Of a stretch of 64,000 bases of DNA, positions 1 to 11,330 are shown piece by piece. How positions within the stretch are numbered: the stretch's first letter is position 1; each line of letters starts with the position of its first letter. Made by a program: the position numbers and the translations under genes. This stretch comes from Corydoras sp. C115 (Eukaryota > Chordata > Actinopteri > Siluriformes > Callichthyidae): positions 27,501 to 91,500 of the forward strand of contig JAFMOC010000766.1 of the NCBI GenBank assembly GCA_019802505.1, given 5' to 3'. Below the pieces are notes generated by a model, which was given only the letters and a program-made list of their open reading frames with translations, ran no database searches and was not told the DNA's origin.

Positions 1-1090
1 CCGGGTTCTCCGGTTTCCTCCCACAGTCCAAAAACATGGATCAAGGTCAACTGAGTTCTCCAAATTGCCCCATATAGAGTGTGTCTGTGTGAGTGAGTGT
101 GTGTCCAGTGATAGATTGGCGCCCTGTCCTGGGTCTATCTGCCCAGCGCCCGAAACGTTCTCCCCTGGATGGGCATGGGGAACCCCACTTGCCCCCCGAC
201 CCTAGTAGAGGATTAATTAAGTGGACGATAATGGATGGACGGACTAAGAAGACGGTGGCTTAGTGGTCAGCACGTCCTCTCAGCTCTGGGGATCTAGGTT
301 AGAATCTTGATCTAGGTGGAGTCTTTAGCTCCCGTGTCCGTGTGGGTTTCCTCCGGGTTCTCCGGTTTCCTCCCACAGTCCAAAAACATGGATCAAGGTC
401 GGTTGGATTCTCCAAATTGCCCCATATAGAGTGTGTCTGTGTGAGTGAGTGTGTGTCCAGACATAGATTGGTGTCCTGTCCTGGGTGTATCTGCCCAGCG
501 CCCCAAACGTTCTCTCCTGAGTGGGCATGGGGAACCCCACTTGCCCCCCAAGGATAAAGTGGATGAGAATGGATGGACGGACTACGAAGACGGGCGGCAC
601 AATGGTGTAGTGGTCAGCACGTCCTCTCAGCTCTGGTTCGAATCTTGATCTGGGTGGAGTCTTTAGCTCCCGTGTCCGTGTGGGTTTCCTCCGGGCTCTC
701 CGGTTTCCTCCCACAGCCCAAAAACATGGAACAATTGAGTTCTCCAAATTGCCCCATATAGAGTGTGTCTGTTCGAGTGAGTGAGTGTCCAGTGATAGAT
801 TGGTGCCCTGTCCTGGGTGTATCTGCCCAGCGCCCAAAATGCCCCCTCCCCCCCTCGATGGGCAGGGGGACCCAAGTAGAGGAATATAATGGATGGACAA
901 ACTAAGAACATGGGTGGCACGTCAGCACGATCTGGATGGAGTCTTGAGTTCCCGTATCCGCTTGGGTTTTCTCCGGGTTCTCCGGTTTCCTCCCACAGTC
1001 CAAAAACATGGATCAAGGTCAACTGAATTCTCCAAATTGCCCCATATAGCGTGTGTCTGTGTGAGTGAGTGAGTGTCCAGCGATAGATTG
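1..1090 (+). mobile_element. Four V-SINE copies in direct series (first cut by the window edge)
   Basis: All four carry the conserved core (GTGTCCGTGTGGGTTTCCTC, CTCCCACAGTCCAAAAACAT) and the downstream block CCTGTCCTGGGTGTATCTG. Approximate limits are 1-242, 250-590, 593-905 and 911-1090. Tails are GGATGGAC-type. In these copies the head is shortened (GTGGTCAGCACGTCCTCTCAG), so the promoter B box is poor. From 1090 to 1200 a related divergent unit follows (GGGGAGGATTATGTG and a second CAGTCCAAAAACTTG), of the kind that makes up the array at 6.2-7.5 kb. Confidence 0.8.
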
Positions 1091-1291
1091 GCGTTGGGGA
1101 GGATTATGTGAGATTCCCAGTTGCAATTCCAATTGCCTCCCACAGTCCAAAAACTTGCATTCAAGGACAATTTAGTGCTCCAAATTGCCCCTATGCGAAG
1201 ACACTCTGGCGGCGGCATCTCTGTAGCTGTTTTTATCTCTCTCATCTTGAGCGTGTTCCACCTCGGCCTTCGGTGTTCCTCACATCTCATT

Positions 1292-1353
1292 GAACCCGCT
1301 CTCTCTCTCTCTCTCTCTCTCTCTCGCTCTCGCTCTCTCTCTCTCTCTCTTGC
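1292..1353. repeat. (CT)n microsatellite
   Basis: Almost pure CTCTCT with interspersed CTCGCT steps. A second (CT)n run lies at 1530-1565. Confidence 0.9.
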
Positions 1354-1521
1354 TCTCTCGCTCGCCCGACTTTCTTGGGGCAACTGGGATGTTTATTAAA
1401 GCTGCATATGTGTGTGGGCATGTCCCCCTTCAGACGGCTCTCCTAAGCTCTGGTGACACGGCCACCGTAGACTTAGACGTGCCAGGTTGTAAAGGAAGTG
1501 AAGTGTGCTCGAGTCTGTCCC

Positions 1522-1566
<45 letters not shown>

Positions 1567-2067
1567 GCGCTCGCCCGCTCTCGCGTCCTTTCTTCTGCCT
1601 TTCTATCTCACTTCCTTCGGCTCCATTGTGGTAAAAAAGGAAGAAACGAGAGGCTAAAATGACTTGAGTGGCTCAGAGAAGCTGAAGGAAAGAGCCGCGG
1701 GGCGAGAGACGATCATGAATCGCGTGTGCGAGTGTGCGCGAGAGCGTGCGAGAGCGCGAGTGTGTGCGTAGGTAGCTGTCATAGCTGCAAAAATAATTTA
1801 AATTGAAAACCAAGAAGCCTCCTGACAACACGGGGGGGGGGGAGAGAGAGAGCAAGAAAGCACAACAAATAGGCTGGTAAACAAATGCAGAGTGCGCGAG
1901 AGGAATACCGAGCGGCCGAGAGAGAGCAATATTTATACCGCGCCGCGAGAGCTGCTTATTTTTCGCCCTCCGTTCTCGCAGCTCAGTGGAGCAGTGCCTT
2001 TGTTGCAGTTACAGGTGCTGAACACAGATTAATTTAAAAAGTTCAGCCGGCCTCTGCACGGGACCGC
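1354..2067. other. Mostly unique interval before the GC-rich satellite
   Basis: Apart from the CT run at 1530-1565 and a GAGAGA tract near 1845, this is non-repetitive sequence. It includes a GCGAGAGCGTGCGAGAGCG stretch at about 1737-1758, which resembles the purine-rich part of the satellite that follows. No open frame with a recognisable product is seen. Confidence 0.4.
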
Positions 2068-4330
2068 GGCGCGAGAGTGGGCGAGCGAGAGCGCGCGCGA
2101 GGAGAGAGAGAGGGAGAGAGAGAGAGGCTGGCGAATGTTGCACGCTCTGCCGCTTTGACTGTAAGCACTCCATTTTGCAGCGACAGGCCGTGGGGGCCGT
2201 GGGGGCCCGTGGGGGCCGTGGTGCGAGAGTGGGCGAGCGAGAGCCCGCGAGAGAGAGAGAAAGTGAGAGAGGCTGGCGAATGGTGCACACTCTGCCGCTT
2301 TGACTTTAAGCATTCCATTTTGCAGCGACAGGCCGTGGGGGCCTTGGGGGCCTTGGGGGCCTTGGTGGCCGTGGGGGCCTTGGGGGCCGTGGCGCGAGAG
2401 CGGGCGAGCGAGAGCCCGTGAAAGAGAGCGAGTGAGAGAGGCTGGCGAATGTTGCACACTCTACCGCTTTGACTTTAAGCATTCCATTTTGCAACGACAG
2501 GCCGTGGGGGCCGTGAGGGCCTTGTGGGCCGTGGGGGCCTTGTGGGCCGTGGGGGCCTTGGGGGCCGTGGGGGCCGTGGTGCGAGAGCGGGCGAGCGAGA
2601 GCGCGCGCGAGAGAGAGAGGGAGAGAGAGAGAGGCTGGCGAATGTTGCACGCTCTGCCGCTTTGACTGTAAGCACTCCATTTTGCTGCGACAGGCCGTGG
2701 GGGCCGTGGGGGCCGTGGCGCGAGAGCGGGCGAGCGAGAGCCCGCGAGAGAGAGAGTGAGAGAGGCTGGCGAATGTTGCATGCTCTGCCGCTTTGACTTT
2801 ACGCATTCCATTTTGCAGCGACAGGCCGTGGGGGCCGTGGGGGCCCGTGGGGGCTGTGGCGCGAGAGTGGGCGAGCGAGAGCCCGCGAGAGAGAGCGAGT
2901 GAGAGAGGCTGGCGAATGTTGCATGCTCTGCCGCTTTGACTTTAAGCATTCCATTTTGCAGCGACAGGCCGTGGGGGCCGTGGGGGCCTCGTGGGCCGTG
3001 GGGGCCTTGGGGGCCGTGGGGGCCATGGGGCCCGTGGGGGCCATGGGGCCCGTGGGGGCCGTGGCGCGAGAGTGGGCGAGCGAGAGCCCGCGAGAGAGAG
3101 CGAGTGAGAGAGGCTGGCGAATGTTGCACGCTCTGCCGCTTTGACTTTAAGCATTCCATTTTGCAGCGACACTCGGCCGTGATGGCCGTGGGGGCCTTGG
3201 GGGCCTTGGTGGCCGTGGGGGCCTTGGGGGCCGTGGCGCGAGAGTGGGCGAGCGAGAGCCCGTGAGAGAGAGCGAGTGAGAGAGGCTGGCGAATGTTGCA
3301 CGCTCTGCCGCTTTGACTGTAAGCACTCCATTTTGCAGCGACAGGCCGTGGGGGCCGTGGGGGCCCGTGGGGGCCGTGGCGCGAGAGTGGGCGAGCGAGA
3401 GCCCGCGAGAGAGAGCGAGTGAGAGAGGCTGGCGAATGTTGCACGCTCTGCCGCTTTGACTTTAAGCATTCCATTTTGCAACGACAGGCCGTGGGGGCCT
3501 TGGGGGCCTTGGGGGCCTTGGTGGCCGTGGGGGCCTTGGGGGCCGTGGCGCGAGAGTGGGCGAGCGAGAGCCCGTGAGAGAGAGCGAGTGAGAGAGGCTG
3601 GCGAATGTTGCACGCTCTGCCGCTTTGACTGTAAGCACTCCATTTTGCAGCGACAGGCCGTGGGGGCCGTGGGGGCCCGTGGGGGCCGTGGCGCGAGAGT
3701 GGGCGAGCGAGAGCCCGCGAGAGAGAGCGAGTGAGAGAGGCTGGCGAATGTTGCACGCTCTGCCGCTTTGACTTTAAGCATTCCATTTTGCAACGACAGG
3801 CCGTGGGGGCCTTGGGGGCCTTGGGGGCCTTGGTGGCCGTGGGGGCCTTGGGGGCCGTGGCGCGAGAGCGGGCGAGCGAGAGCCCGCGAGAGAGAGAGAG
3901 AGAGTGAGAGAGGCTGGCGAATGTTGCACGCTCTGCCGCTTTGACTTTACGCATTCCATTTGGCAAGCGACAGGCCGTGGGGGCCGTGGGGGCCGTGGGG
4001 GCCGTGGCGCGAGAGTGGGCGAGCAAGAGCCCACGAGAGAGAGAGAGTGAGAGAGGCTGGCGAATGTTGCACGCTCTGCCGCTTTGACTTTAAGCATTCC
4101 ATTTTGCAGCGACAGGCCGTGGGGCCCGTGGGGGCCTTGTGGGCCGTGGGGGCCGTGGGGGCCGTGGCGCGAGAGTGGGCGAGCGAGAGCCCGCGAGAGA
4201 GAGAGAAAGTGAGAGAGGCTGGCGAATGTTGCACGCTCTGCCGCTTTGACTTTAAGCATTCCATTTTGCAACGACAGGCCGTGGGGGCCGTGGGGGCCGC
4301 GGGGGCCGCGGGGGCCGCGGGGGTTGTAAT
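2068..4330. repeat. GC-rich satellite, 14 units of 133-205 bp, with internal 9-bp (GGGGGCCGT) sub-repeats
   Basis: Each unit has a purine-rich part (GCGAGCGAGAGCCCGCGAGA), a constant core (GAGGCTGGCGAATGTTGCAC followed by TGCCGCTTTGACTTTAAGC) and a variable run of 2 to about 12 copies of GGGGGCCGT or GGGGGCCTT. The core GGCTGGCGAATG recurs at about 2126, 2270, 2440, 2631, 2763, 2905, 3111, 3281, 3425, 3594, 3738, 3910, 4051 and 4213. Between 3111 and 3738 the spacing alternates 170/144 bp, giving a 313-bp dimer repeated twice. The minus strand stays open for 521 codons (4026-2461) because the 9-bp sub-repeat is a multiple of three. The predicted GPHGPQGP-type protein is a translation of the repeat and I do not call it a gene. 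Confidence 0.9.
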
Positions 4331-4560
4331 GAGAACACTTAGAACACGGGGGATGTAGCTGCGAGGCAGCCACGGTTCTGCGGTGTATTGTTGTGAAACG
4401 GCGCTGCCTGTGGCCCCCTCGTTACATTTCCGGGGCCCGCGTTTGATCCGCGGTCCGAGCTCCATGTCCTCCACGTGTCTCCGCCTCCCACGTTCCGAAT
4501 GGACGCTGATGGGCGAATAGGAGACACATTTGAATTGAGAACCGAGTGATTGTGTCGCCT
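4331..4560. other. Unique interval
   Basis: Non-repetitive, moderately GC-rich DNA between the satellite and the next V-SINE. No gene or RNA is recognised. Confidence 0.4.
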
Positions 4561-4562
4561 TC

Positions 4563-5275
4563 AGGTTCGAATCCCAATCTGGGTGGAGTTTCCATGTTCT
4601 CCCCGTGTCCGCGTGGGTTTCCTCCGGGTTCTCCGACTTCCTCCTCAGTTTCTTCAAATTGCCCCATATAGATTGTCTGTGTGTATGTAGTGTTCAGCGT
4701 GTTCTCCTCTCAGTGCTAGAGATCCAGGTTCGAATCCCCATCTGGGTGGAGTTTCCATGTTCTACCCGTGTCCGCGTGGGTTTCCTCCGGGTTCTCCGGT
4801 TTCCTCCCACAGTCCAAAAACATACATCAAGGTCAATTGAATTCTCCAAATTGCCCCATATTTGTGTGTCTGTGTGAGTGAGTGTGTGCCCAGTGATAGA
4901 TTGCCCCCCTGTCCTGGGTGTATCTGCCCAGCGTCCGAGACGTTCTCCCCTGGATGGGCATGGGGAACCCCCCCCCCCCCATCTGGGTGGAGTTTCCATG
5001 TTCTCCCCGTGTCCGCGTGGGTTTCCTCCGGGTTCTCCGGTTTCCTCCCAAAGTCCAAAAACATGGATCAAGGTCAATTGAGTTCTCCAAATTGCCCCAT
5101 ATAGAGTGTGTCTGTGTGAGTGAGTGTGTGCCCAGTGATAGATTGCCCCCCTGTCCTGGGTGTATCTGCCCAGCGCCCGAAACGTTCTCCCCTGGATGGG
5201 CATGGGGAACCCCCCCCCCCCCCCCGCAACCCTAATAGAGGATAAAGCAGAAGATAATGAATGAATGAATGAATG
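4563..5275 (+). mobile_element. Three V-SINE copies in series, the first two truncated
   Basis: Approximate limits are 4563-4688 (starts at the B-box region GGTTCGAATCCC and stops after the core), 4689-4979 and 4980-5275. The last copy ends in the typical tail ACCCTAATAGAGGATAAAGC followed by (GAAT)n. The junction at 4972-4982 lies inside the C-tract of one copy, where a second copy's TCTGGGTGGAG begins. That suggests recombination between copies at the C-run. Confidence 0.8.
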
Positions 5276-5293
5276 ATCCTTGTTTTGTTTTTG

Positions 5294-5425
5294 GAAGAAA
5301 CCGGAGAACCCGGAGGAAACCCACGCGGACAACATGGAAACTCCACCCCGATTGGGATTCGAACCGGGAATCCCTAGCGCCGAGAGGAGAACATGCCAAC
5401 CACTAAGCCACCGCTTGGCCCTGTG
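5294..5425 (-). mobile_element. V-SINE head half, reverse orientation
   Basis: Read on the minus strand it has the tRNA-like head (CCAAGCGGTGGCTTAGTGG), the B box GGTTCGAATCCC and the first part of the core. It is 3'-truncated in the middle of the core, abutting TTTGTTTTTGG. Confidence 0.75.
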
Positions 5426-5705
5426 ATCGGATAGTGATGTCACGATGCGCTCACACATGGCAGCTCAGAAGAAAAAGGCGAGATAACGAGGAAAAGCGAG
5501 AACCCGCTGCGCTGAGAGAACACACGCAGGGTTCCCGCTGAGACACACACTGTGACACACACTCACACCCACTCTGCAGCGAGTGTGGGAGTGGAACCCG
5601 AGGAGACAGCGAGCAGACTGTTCCACCACAAAGAGAGAAGAGCAATGACAGCGGACGAGGAACCGAGGCTCCACAACACACTGCATTTGTGTTATTACTT
5701 ATATT

Positions 5706-5742
5706 AACACACACACACACACGCACACACACACACACACAC

Positions 5743-5795
<53 letters not shown>
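5706..5795. repeat. (CA)n microsatellite
   Basis: About 90 bp of CACACA with two CACGCAC interruptions. Confidence 0.95.
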
Positions 5796-5798
<3 letters not shown>

Positions 5799-6150
5799 GA
5801 GGACCGTGTATCACTGTCATCGGAACCAACGCTCAGACAGCTCAAATCTCTGGGGCAACTGAAGAATCACAGCAGATTATCCCAGACTCGCGAATGATGC
5901 AACCCCGGAGACACAATCTCACTCACATCGCCGCCACGTTCCCCCCACGTTCCCCCCGCGTTCCCCCCGCGGTCCCCCCACGGTCCCCCCACGGTCCCCC
6001 CGCGGACTGGTGACGCCACGATTCGACCGCGCGTGACGGAAAGCCACGAGAGGCCGCTAATAACACAGATAACCTTAAAAAACGCAAACTGAAAGCCTCC
6101 AGGGGGCGCAATGGCGGGGCGGTCGCTGCATCCGTCTCTCCATCCGGGTT
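5796..6150. other. Unique interval with a short C-rich minisatellite
   Basis: It contains 6-7 copies of a 10-11-bp unit (CGTTCCCCCC or CGGTCCCCCC) at 5936-6005. The remainder is unique and no gene is recognised. Confidence 0.5.
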
Positions 6151-6184
6151 CGGATGTGTGGTTTGCATATGGGTGGTTTCCATT

Positions 6185-7490
6185 TTCCGGGTTCTTCGGT
6201 TTCCTCCCAAAAAAAAAAACGTGGATTCAAGGTGAATTGGCGGCTTCAAATTGCCCCATATAGTGTATATGTGTGTGTCTGTGTGAGTGATGGTGTGTCC
6301 TGTGATGGATTGGGTGTATCTGCCTATTATGTGGAACCCCCCACCCCCCCCCAAATTGGGGAGGATTATGTGGATTCCCAGTTGCAATTTAAATTGCCCA
6401 CCACCGTTCAAAAAACATGGATTCAAGGTGAATTGGCGGCTTCAAATTGCCCCATATAGTGTATATGTGTGTGTCTGTGTGAGTGATGGTGTGTCCTGTG
6501 ATGGGTTGGGTGTATCTGCCTATTATGTGGAACCCCCACCCATATTATGTGGCCCCCCCCCCCAAATTGGGGAGGATTATGTGGATTCCCAGTTGCAATT
6601 TAAATTGCCCACCACCGTTCAAAAAACGTGGATTCAAGGTGAATTGGCGGCTTTAAATTGCCCCATATAGTGTATATGTGTGTGTCAGTGTGAGTGATGG
6701 TGTGTCCTGTGATGGGTTGGGTGTATCTGCCTATTATGGGGAATTATATTATGTTGCAATTTAGAGCCCCCTATAGTCCAAAAAACATATATTCAAGGTG
6801 AATTTGTGGTCTTAATTTGCCCCATATAGTGTATGTGTGTGTGTCTGTGTGAGTGATGGTGTGTCCTGTGATGGGTTGGGTGTATCTGCCTATTATGTGG
6901 AACCCCCCCCCCCACTTTGTGGAGGATTATGTGGATTCCCAGTTGCAATTTAAATTGCCCCCCACCGTTCAAAAAACATGGATTCAGGTGAGGTTGGGGT
7001 GACGCTGTGTAGGTGTGTCTTGTGAGTGATTAGTGGGTGGCTTTAAATCTGCCCAATATTATTGTGTTGCGTGCCCCCACAGTACACAAAACTGGGGTGA
7101 ATTGGGGGCTTTTAATTTGAACCCATATATGTGCTGGTGTGTGTCCTGCCTATTATGGAGAACCCGCCCCGTGAAGCATGTCTGCTTTCTCAGCACTAAG
7201 GAGTGAATTGGCGGCTTTAAATGGCCCCATATAGTGTATATGTGTGTGTCTGTGTGAGTGATGGTGTGTCCTGTGATGGATTGGGTGTATCTGCCTATTA
7301 TGGGGAACCCCCCCCCCACTTTGGGGAGGATTATGTGGATTCCCAGTTGCAATTTAAATTGCCCCCCACCGTTCAAAAAACATGGATTCAAGGTGAATTG
7401 GGGGCTTTAAATTGCCCCATATATTGTGTGCGTGTGTCTTGGGTGGATTGGGTGTGTCTGCCTATTATGGAGAACCCGCCCCGTCAGCAC
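6185..7490 (+). repeat. Tandem array of a divergent V-SINE-derived unit (about 230 bp, 5-6 units)
   Basis: The repeated unit contains GGAGGATTATGTGGATTCCC, AGTTGCAATTTAAATTGCCC, CCGTTCAAAAAACATGGATT, CAAGGTGAATTGGCGGCTT, AAATTGCCCCATATAGTGTA and GGTGTATCTGCCTATTATG. The last parts correspond to the middle of the V-SINE, but the tRNA head and the normal tail are missing. The G-run/C-run between units (AACCCCCCACCCCCCCCCAAA) varies in length. Units near 6960-7190 are degraded. Confidence 0.75.
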
Positions 7491-7752
7491 GTCTGCTTCT
7501 CAGCACTAAGGAATTAGGTTCTAATCCCAATCTGGGTAGTTCCCATGTTCTCCGGTTTCCTCATACAGTCCCAAACCCGTGGATTCAAGGTGAATTGGCT
7601 GATCTAAATTGCCCCTATATAGTCTATGTGTCTATGTGAGTGAGTGTGTGCCCTGTCCTGGGTGTATCTGCCCAGCGCCCCCAACGTTCTCCCCTGGATC
7701 GGCATGGGAACCCCCCCCCCCACACACACATAACGGATGGATAGATAATGAG
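7490..7752 (+). mobile_element. V-SINE, diverged copy
   Basis: It begins at CAGCACTAAGGAATTAGG, lacks most of the tRNA-like head and ends in a GGATGGATAGATAATG tail. Confidence 0.7.
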
Positions 7753-8160
7753 ATGCGAAATGATGTCTGGTCCTGATGCTGCTGTACTGACAGTGACAGG
7801 ACACCAGGAGGCGCCCTCCCCCTCCCCACCCCCCCACCATTGGCTGAGCCGTTACCCCCCGGGGTTGCACCTCTCCCTCCCCAACGCGACTCTCTTTGGG
7901 AACACGTTCTGTACGTGCGTCCTGCAGGAACCTTATTTATTGGATTATTAATCCCCGTGATGTCCCTCGGAACCCGAGTACAGTTTATTAGAGGAGAGAG
8001 AATCGATGCATTCGTTAATTAGCTCATTAAAGTCCATCGATCCGCTAACGACGTTAACGAATCCCCGCCGCCCCTGGAACGCAAATTGAAGCGTTTGCAC
8101 AACAAAAGGAACAATTATTAATCGTAATGTTCCGTCTGAAGCCAGGGGAGTACCACCGGG
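7753..8160. other. Unique, possibly conserved non-coding interval
   Basis: Repeat-free sequence with several homeodomain-type AT cores (GGATTATTAATCC, CGTTAATTAGCTCATTAA, AATTATTAATCG). No open frame is convincing. The texture resembles vertebrate non-coding enhancers, but conservation cannot be judged from one sequence. Confidence 0.35.
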
Positions 8161-8178
8161 GGGGGGGGGGGGGGGGGG
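8158..8178. repeat. Poly-G tract (about 20 nt)
   Basis: An uninterrupted G-run between ACCACC and TAAGTGCAG. Confidence 0.9.
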
Positions 8179-8224
8179 TAAGTGCAGTTGTAGCTGCCGT
8201 CGCTGACATAATGGATTCTACACT

Positions 8225-10470
8225 CAAGCACTCAGCGTTCCTTCAGTCAGGGGTTATGTTCCTAAATTCCGCCAGTTCACCTTGAATCCAGACACACACA
8301 CACCCTATATAGGGGCAATTTAGAGAAGCCCATCTAGGTGGAGAGTGCAAGTTCTTCCAGTGGTTTCCTCTGGGTTCTCCAGTGTCCTCCCACAGTCCAA
8401 AAACATGGATCAAGGTCAGTTGAAATCTCCAAATTGCCCCATTTAGAGTGTGTCTGTGTGATAGATTGCCCCCCTGTCCTGTTCCATGTTCCTGAAGTGG
8501 GGGGTTATGTTCCTAAATTCCGCCAGTTCACCTTGAATCCAGACACACACACACCCTATATAGGGGCAATTTAGAGAAGCCCATCTAGGTGGAGAGTGCA
8601 AGTTCTTCCAGTGGTTTCCTCTGGGTTCTCCAGTGTCCTCCCACAGTCCAAAAACATGGATCAAGGTCAGTTGAAATCTCCAAATTGCCCCATTTAGAGT
8701 GTGTCTGTGTGATAGATTGCCCCCCTGTCCTGTTCCATGTTCTGAGCGTTACTTCAGTGGGGGTTTAGGTTCCTAAATTCCGCCAATTCACCTTGAATCC
8801 AGAAACACACCATATATAGGGGCAATTTAGAGAAGCCCATCTGGGTGGAGTTTCCATGTTCTCCCAGTGGTTTTCTCCAGGTTCTCCGGTTTCCTCCCAC
8901 AGTCCAAACACAAGGATCAAGGTCAATTGAAATCTCCAAATTGCCCCATATAGAGTGTGTCTGTGTGATAGATTGCCCCCCTGTCCTGTTCCATGTTCTG
9001 AGCGTTCCTTCAGTGGGGAGGTTATGTTCCTAAATTCTGCCAATTCACCTTGAATCCAGAAACACACACCCTATATAGGGGCAATTTAGAGAAGCCCATC
9101 TGGGTGGAGTTTCCATGTTCTCCCAGTGGTTTCCTCCAGGTTCTACGGTTTCCTCCCACAGTCCAAACACAAGGATCAAGGTCAATTGAAATCTCCAAAT
9201 TGCCCCATATAGAGTGTGTATTTGTGATAGATTGCCCCCCTGTCCTGTTCCATGTTCTGAGCGTTCCTTCAGTGGGGGTTTAGGTTCCTAAATTCCGCCA
9301 ATTCACCTTGAATCCAGAAACACACACCATATATAGGGGCAATTTAGAGAAGCCTATCTAGGTGGAGTTTCCATGTTCTCCCAGTGGTTTCCTCCGGGTT
9401 CTCCGGTTTCCTCCCACAGTCCAAAAACATGGATCAAGGTCAATTGAAATCTCCAAATTGCCCCATATAGAGTGTGTCTGTGTGATAGATTGGCCCCCTG
9501 TCCTGTTCCATGTTCCTGAAGTGGGGGGTTATGTTCCTAAATTCTGCCAATTCACCTTTAATCCAGACACACACATGTTCCATGTTCTGAGCGTTCTGAG
9601 CATTCCTTCAGTGGGGGTTTAGGTTCCTAAATTCCGCCAATTCACCTTGAATCCAGAAACACACACCCTATATAGGGGCAATTTAGAGAAGCCCATCTAG
9701 GTGGAGTTTCCATGTTCTCCCAGTGGTTTCCTCCGGGTTCTCCAGTTTCCTCCCACAGTCCAAAAACATGGATCAAGGTCAATTGAAATCTCCAAATTGC
9801 CCCATATAGAGTGTGTCTGTGTGATAGATTGCCCCCCTGTCCTGTTCCATGTTCCTGAAGTGGGGAGGTTATGTTCCTAAATTCCGCCAATTCACCTTTA
9901 ATCCAGACACACACATGTTCCATGTTCTGAGCGTTCTGAGCATTCCTTCAGTGGGGGTTTAGGTTCCTAAATTCCGCCAATTCACCTTGAATCCAGAAAC
10001 ACACACCCTATATAGGGGCAATTTAGAGAAGCCCATCTAGGTGGAGTTTCCATGTTCTCCCAGTGGTTTCCTCCGGGTTCTCCAGTTTCCTCCCACAGTC
10101 CAAAAACATGGATCAAGGTCAATTGAAATCTCCAAATTGCCCCATATAGAGTGTGTCTGTGTGATAGATTGCCCCCCTGTCCTGTTCCATGTTCCTGAAG
10201 TGGGGAGGTTATGTTCCTAAATTCCGCCAATTCATCTTTAATCCAGACACACACATGTTCCATGTTCTGAGCGTTCTGAGCATTCCTTCAGTGGGGGGGT
10301 TATGTTCCTATATTCCGCCAGTTCACCTTGAATCCAGAAACGCACACACTATATATGGGCAATTTAGAGAAGCCCATCTGGGTGGAGTTTCCATGTTCTC
10401 CCAGTGGTTTCCTCCAGGTTCTCCGGTTTCCTCCCACAGTCCAAACACAAGGATTTAAGGTAAATTGAAT
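8225..10470. repeat. SINE-derived satellite with inverted halves (units of about 256 and 340 bp)
   Basis: Every unit joins an antisense V-SINE middle piece (CCGCCAATTCACCTTGAATC to GGGGCAATTTAGAGAAGCCC) to a sense V-SINE core (TCTGGGTGGAGTTTCCATG to GTGTGATAGATTGCCCCCC). A linker GTCCTGTTCCATGTTCTGAG follows. The landmark CTTCAGTGGGG recurs at about 8752, 9008, 9267, 9605, 9945 and 10285, so spacing shifts from about 257 bp to a 340-bp higher-order unit. Related units precede it from 8236 and 8496. Transcripts of a unit could fold into a partial hairpin. Confidence 0.85.
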
Positions 10471-10477
10471 TCTCCAA

Positions 10478-10823
10478 GGCGGCACGGTGGCTTAGTGGTT
10501 TAGCATGTTCTCCTCTCAGCACTAGGGATTCCCAGTTCGAATCCCCATCTGGGTGGAGTTTCCATGTTCTCCCCGTGTCTGCGTGGGTTTCCTCCGGGTT
10601 CTCCGGTTTCCTCCCACAGTCCAAAAACATGGATCAAGTCAATTCATTCTCAAAATTGTCCCATATAGAGTGTGTGTGTGTGTGTGTGTCCAGTGATGGA
10701 TTGGCGTCCTGTCCTGGGTGTATCTGCCCAGCACCCGAGACGTTCTCCCCTGGATGGGCATGGGGAACCCCACCGCGACCCTAATAGAGGATAAAGCGGG
10801 AGATAATGAATGAATGAATGAAT
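10478..10823 (+). mobile_element. Complete V-SINE nested in the array, with target-site duplication
   Basis: It is full length from GGCGGCACGGTGGCTTAGTG (A box) through GGTTCGAATCC (B box), core, C-tract and ACCCTAATAGAGGATAAAGC to (GAAT)n. The duplicated target GAATTCTCCAA flanks it at 10467-10477 and 10824-10834. The target is itself inside an older V-SINE unit, whose remainder continues at 10824-10912. Confidence 0.92.
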
Positions 10824-10912
10824 GAATTCTCCAAATTGCCCCATATAGAGTGTGGGTGTATCTGCCCAGCGCCCGAAACGTTCTCCCCCGGATGGGCATG
10901 GGGAACTAATCC

Positions 10913-11330
10913 TAATGTTCCGTCTACAGCGGGGGGGGGGGGGGGGTGTTGTAGTTGTAGCCGCCGTCGCTGACATAATGGATTCTACCCTTCAGTGGTG
11001 GGGGGGGGGTTATGTTCCTAAATTCCGTCGTGGTGCTGCAACAGTGAGACTCACTGAAAGATCAAAGGGGGCAATCGCAATTGTGTTCCATTTATATTCC
11101 CTTTAAAAAGGCAGATAAAGAACGGGCCGAGATAATTAGACTGAATTACTTCAGGAGCGCTAATTACTCATGTTGTTATTGTACAAGTTTAAAAGCAACC
11201 GCGGCTGCAATTAAGTCGAAGTGGGAACATCATCGGGTTAGAACGTTAAAGGTGTTTTAATAAACCATTTGAGTTTCAGTATCAAACACAGTGTCAGGAG
11301 AGACTCACTCACTCACTCACACACACACAC
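10913..11330. other. Unique interval with a copy of the left flank of the satellite
   Basis: The stretch 10913-10990 (ATGTTCCGTCT, G-run, GCCGTCGCTGACATAATGG) is a second copy of 8128-8220. After 11040 the sequence is unique and AT-rich with homeodomain-type cores (GATAATTAGACTGAATTAC, GCTAATTACTC). No gene is seen. Confidence 0.45.

Noticed and set aside
2461..4026. 521-codon minus-strand open frame with collagen-like GPHGPQGP repeats
   Set aside because: It is exactly the GC-rich satellite. The 9-bp sub-repeat keeps the frame open, and no splice sites, promoter or non-repeat domain are seen.
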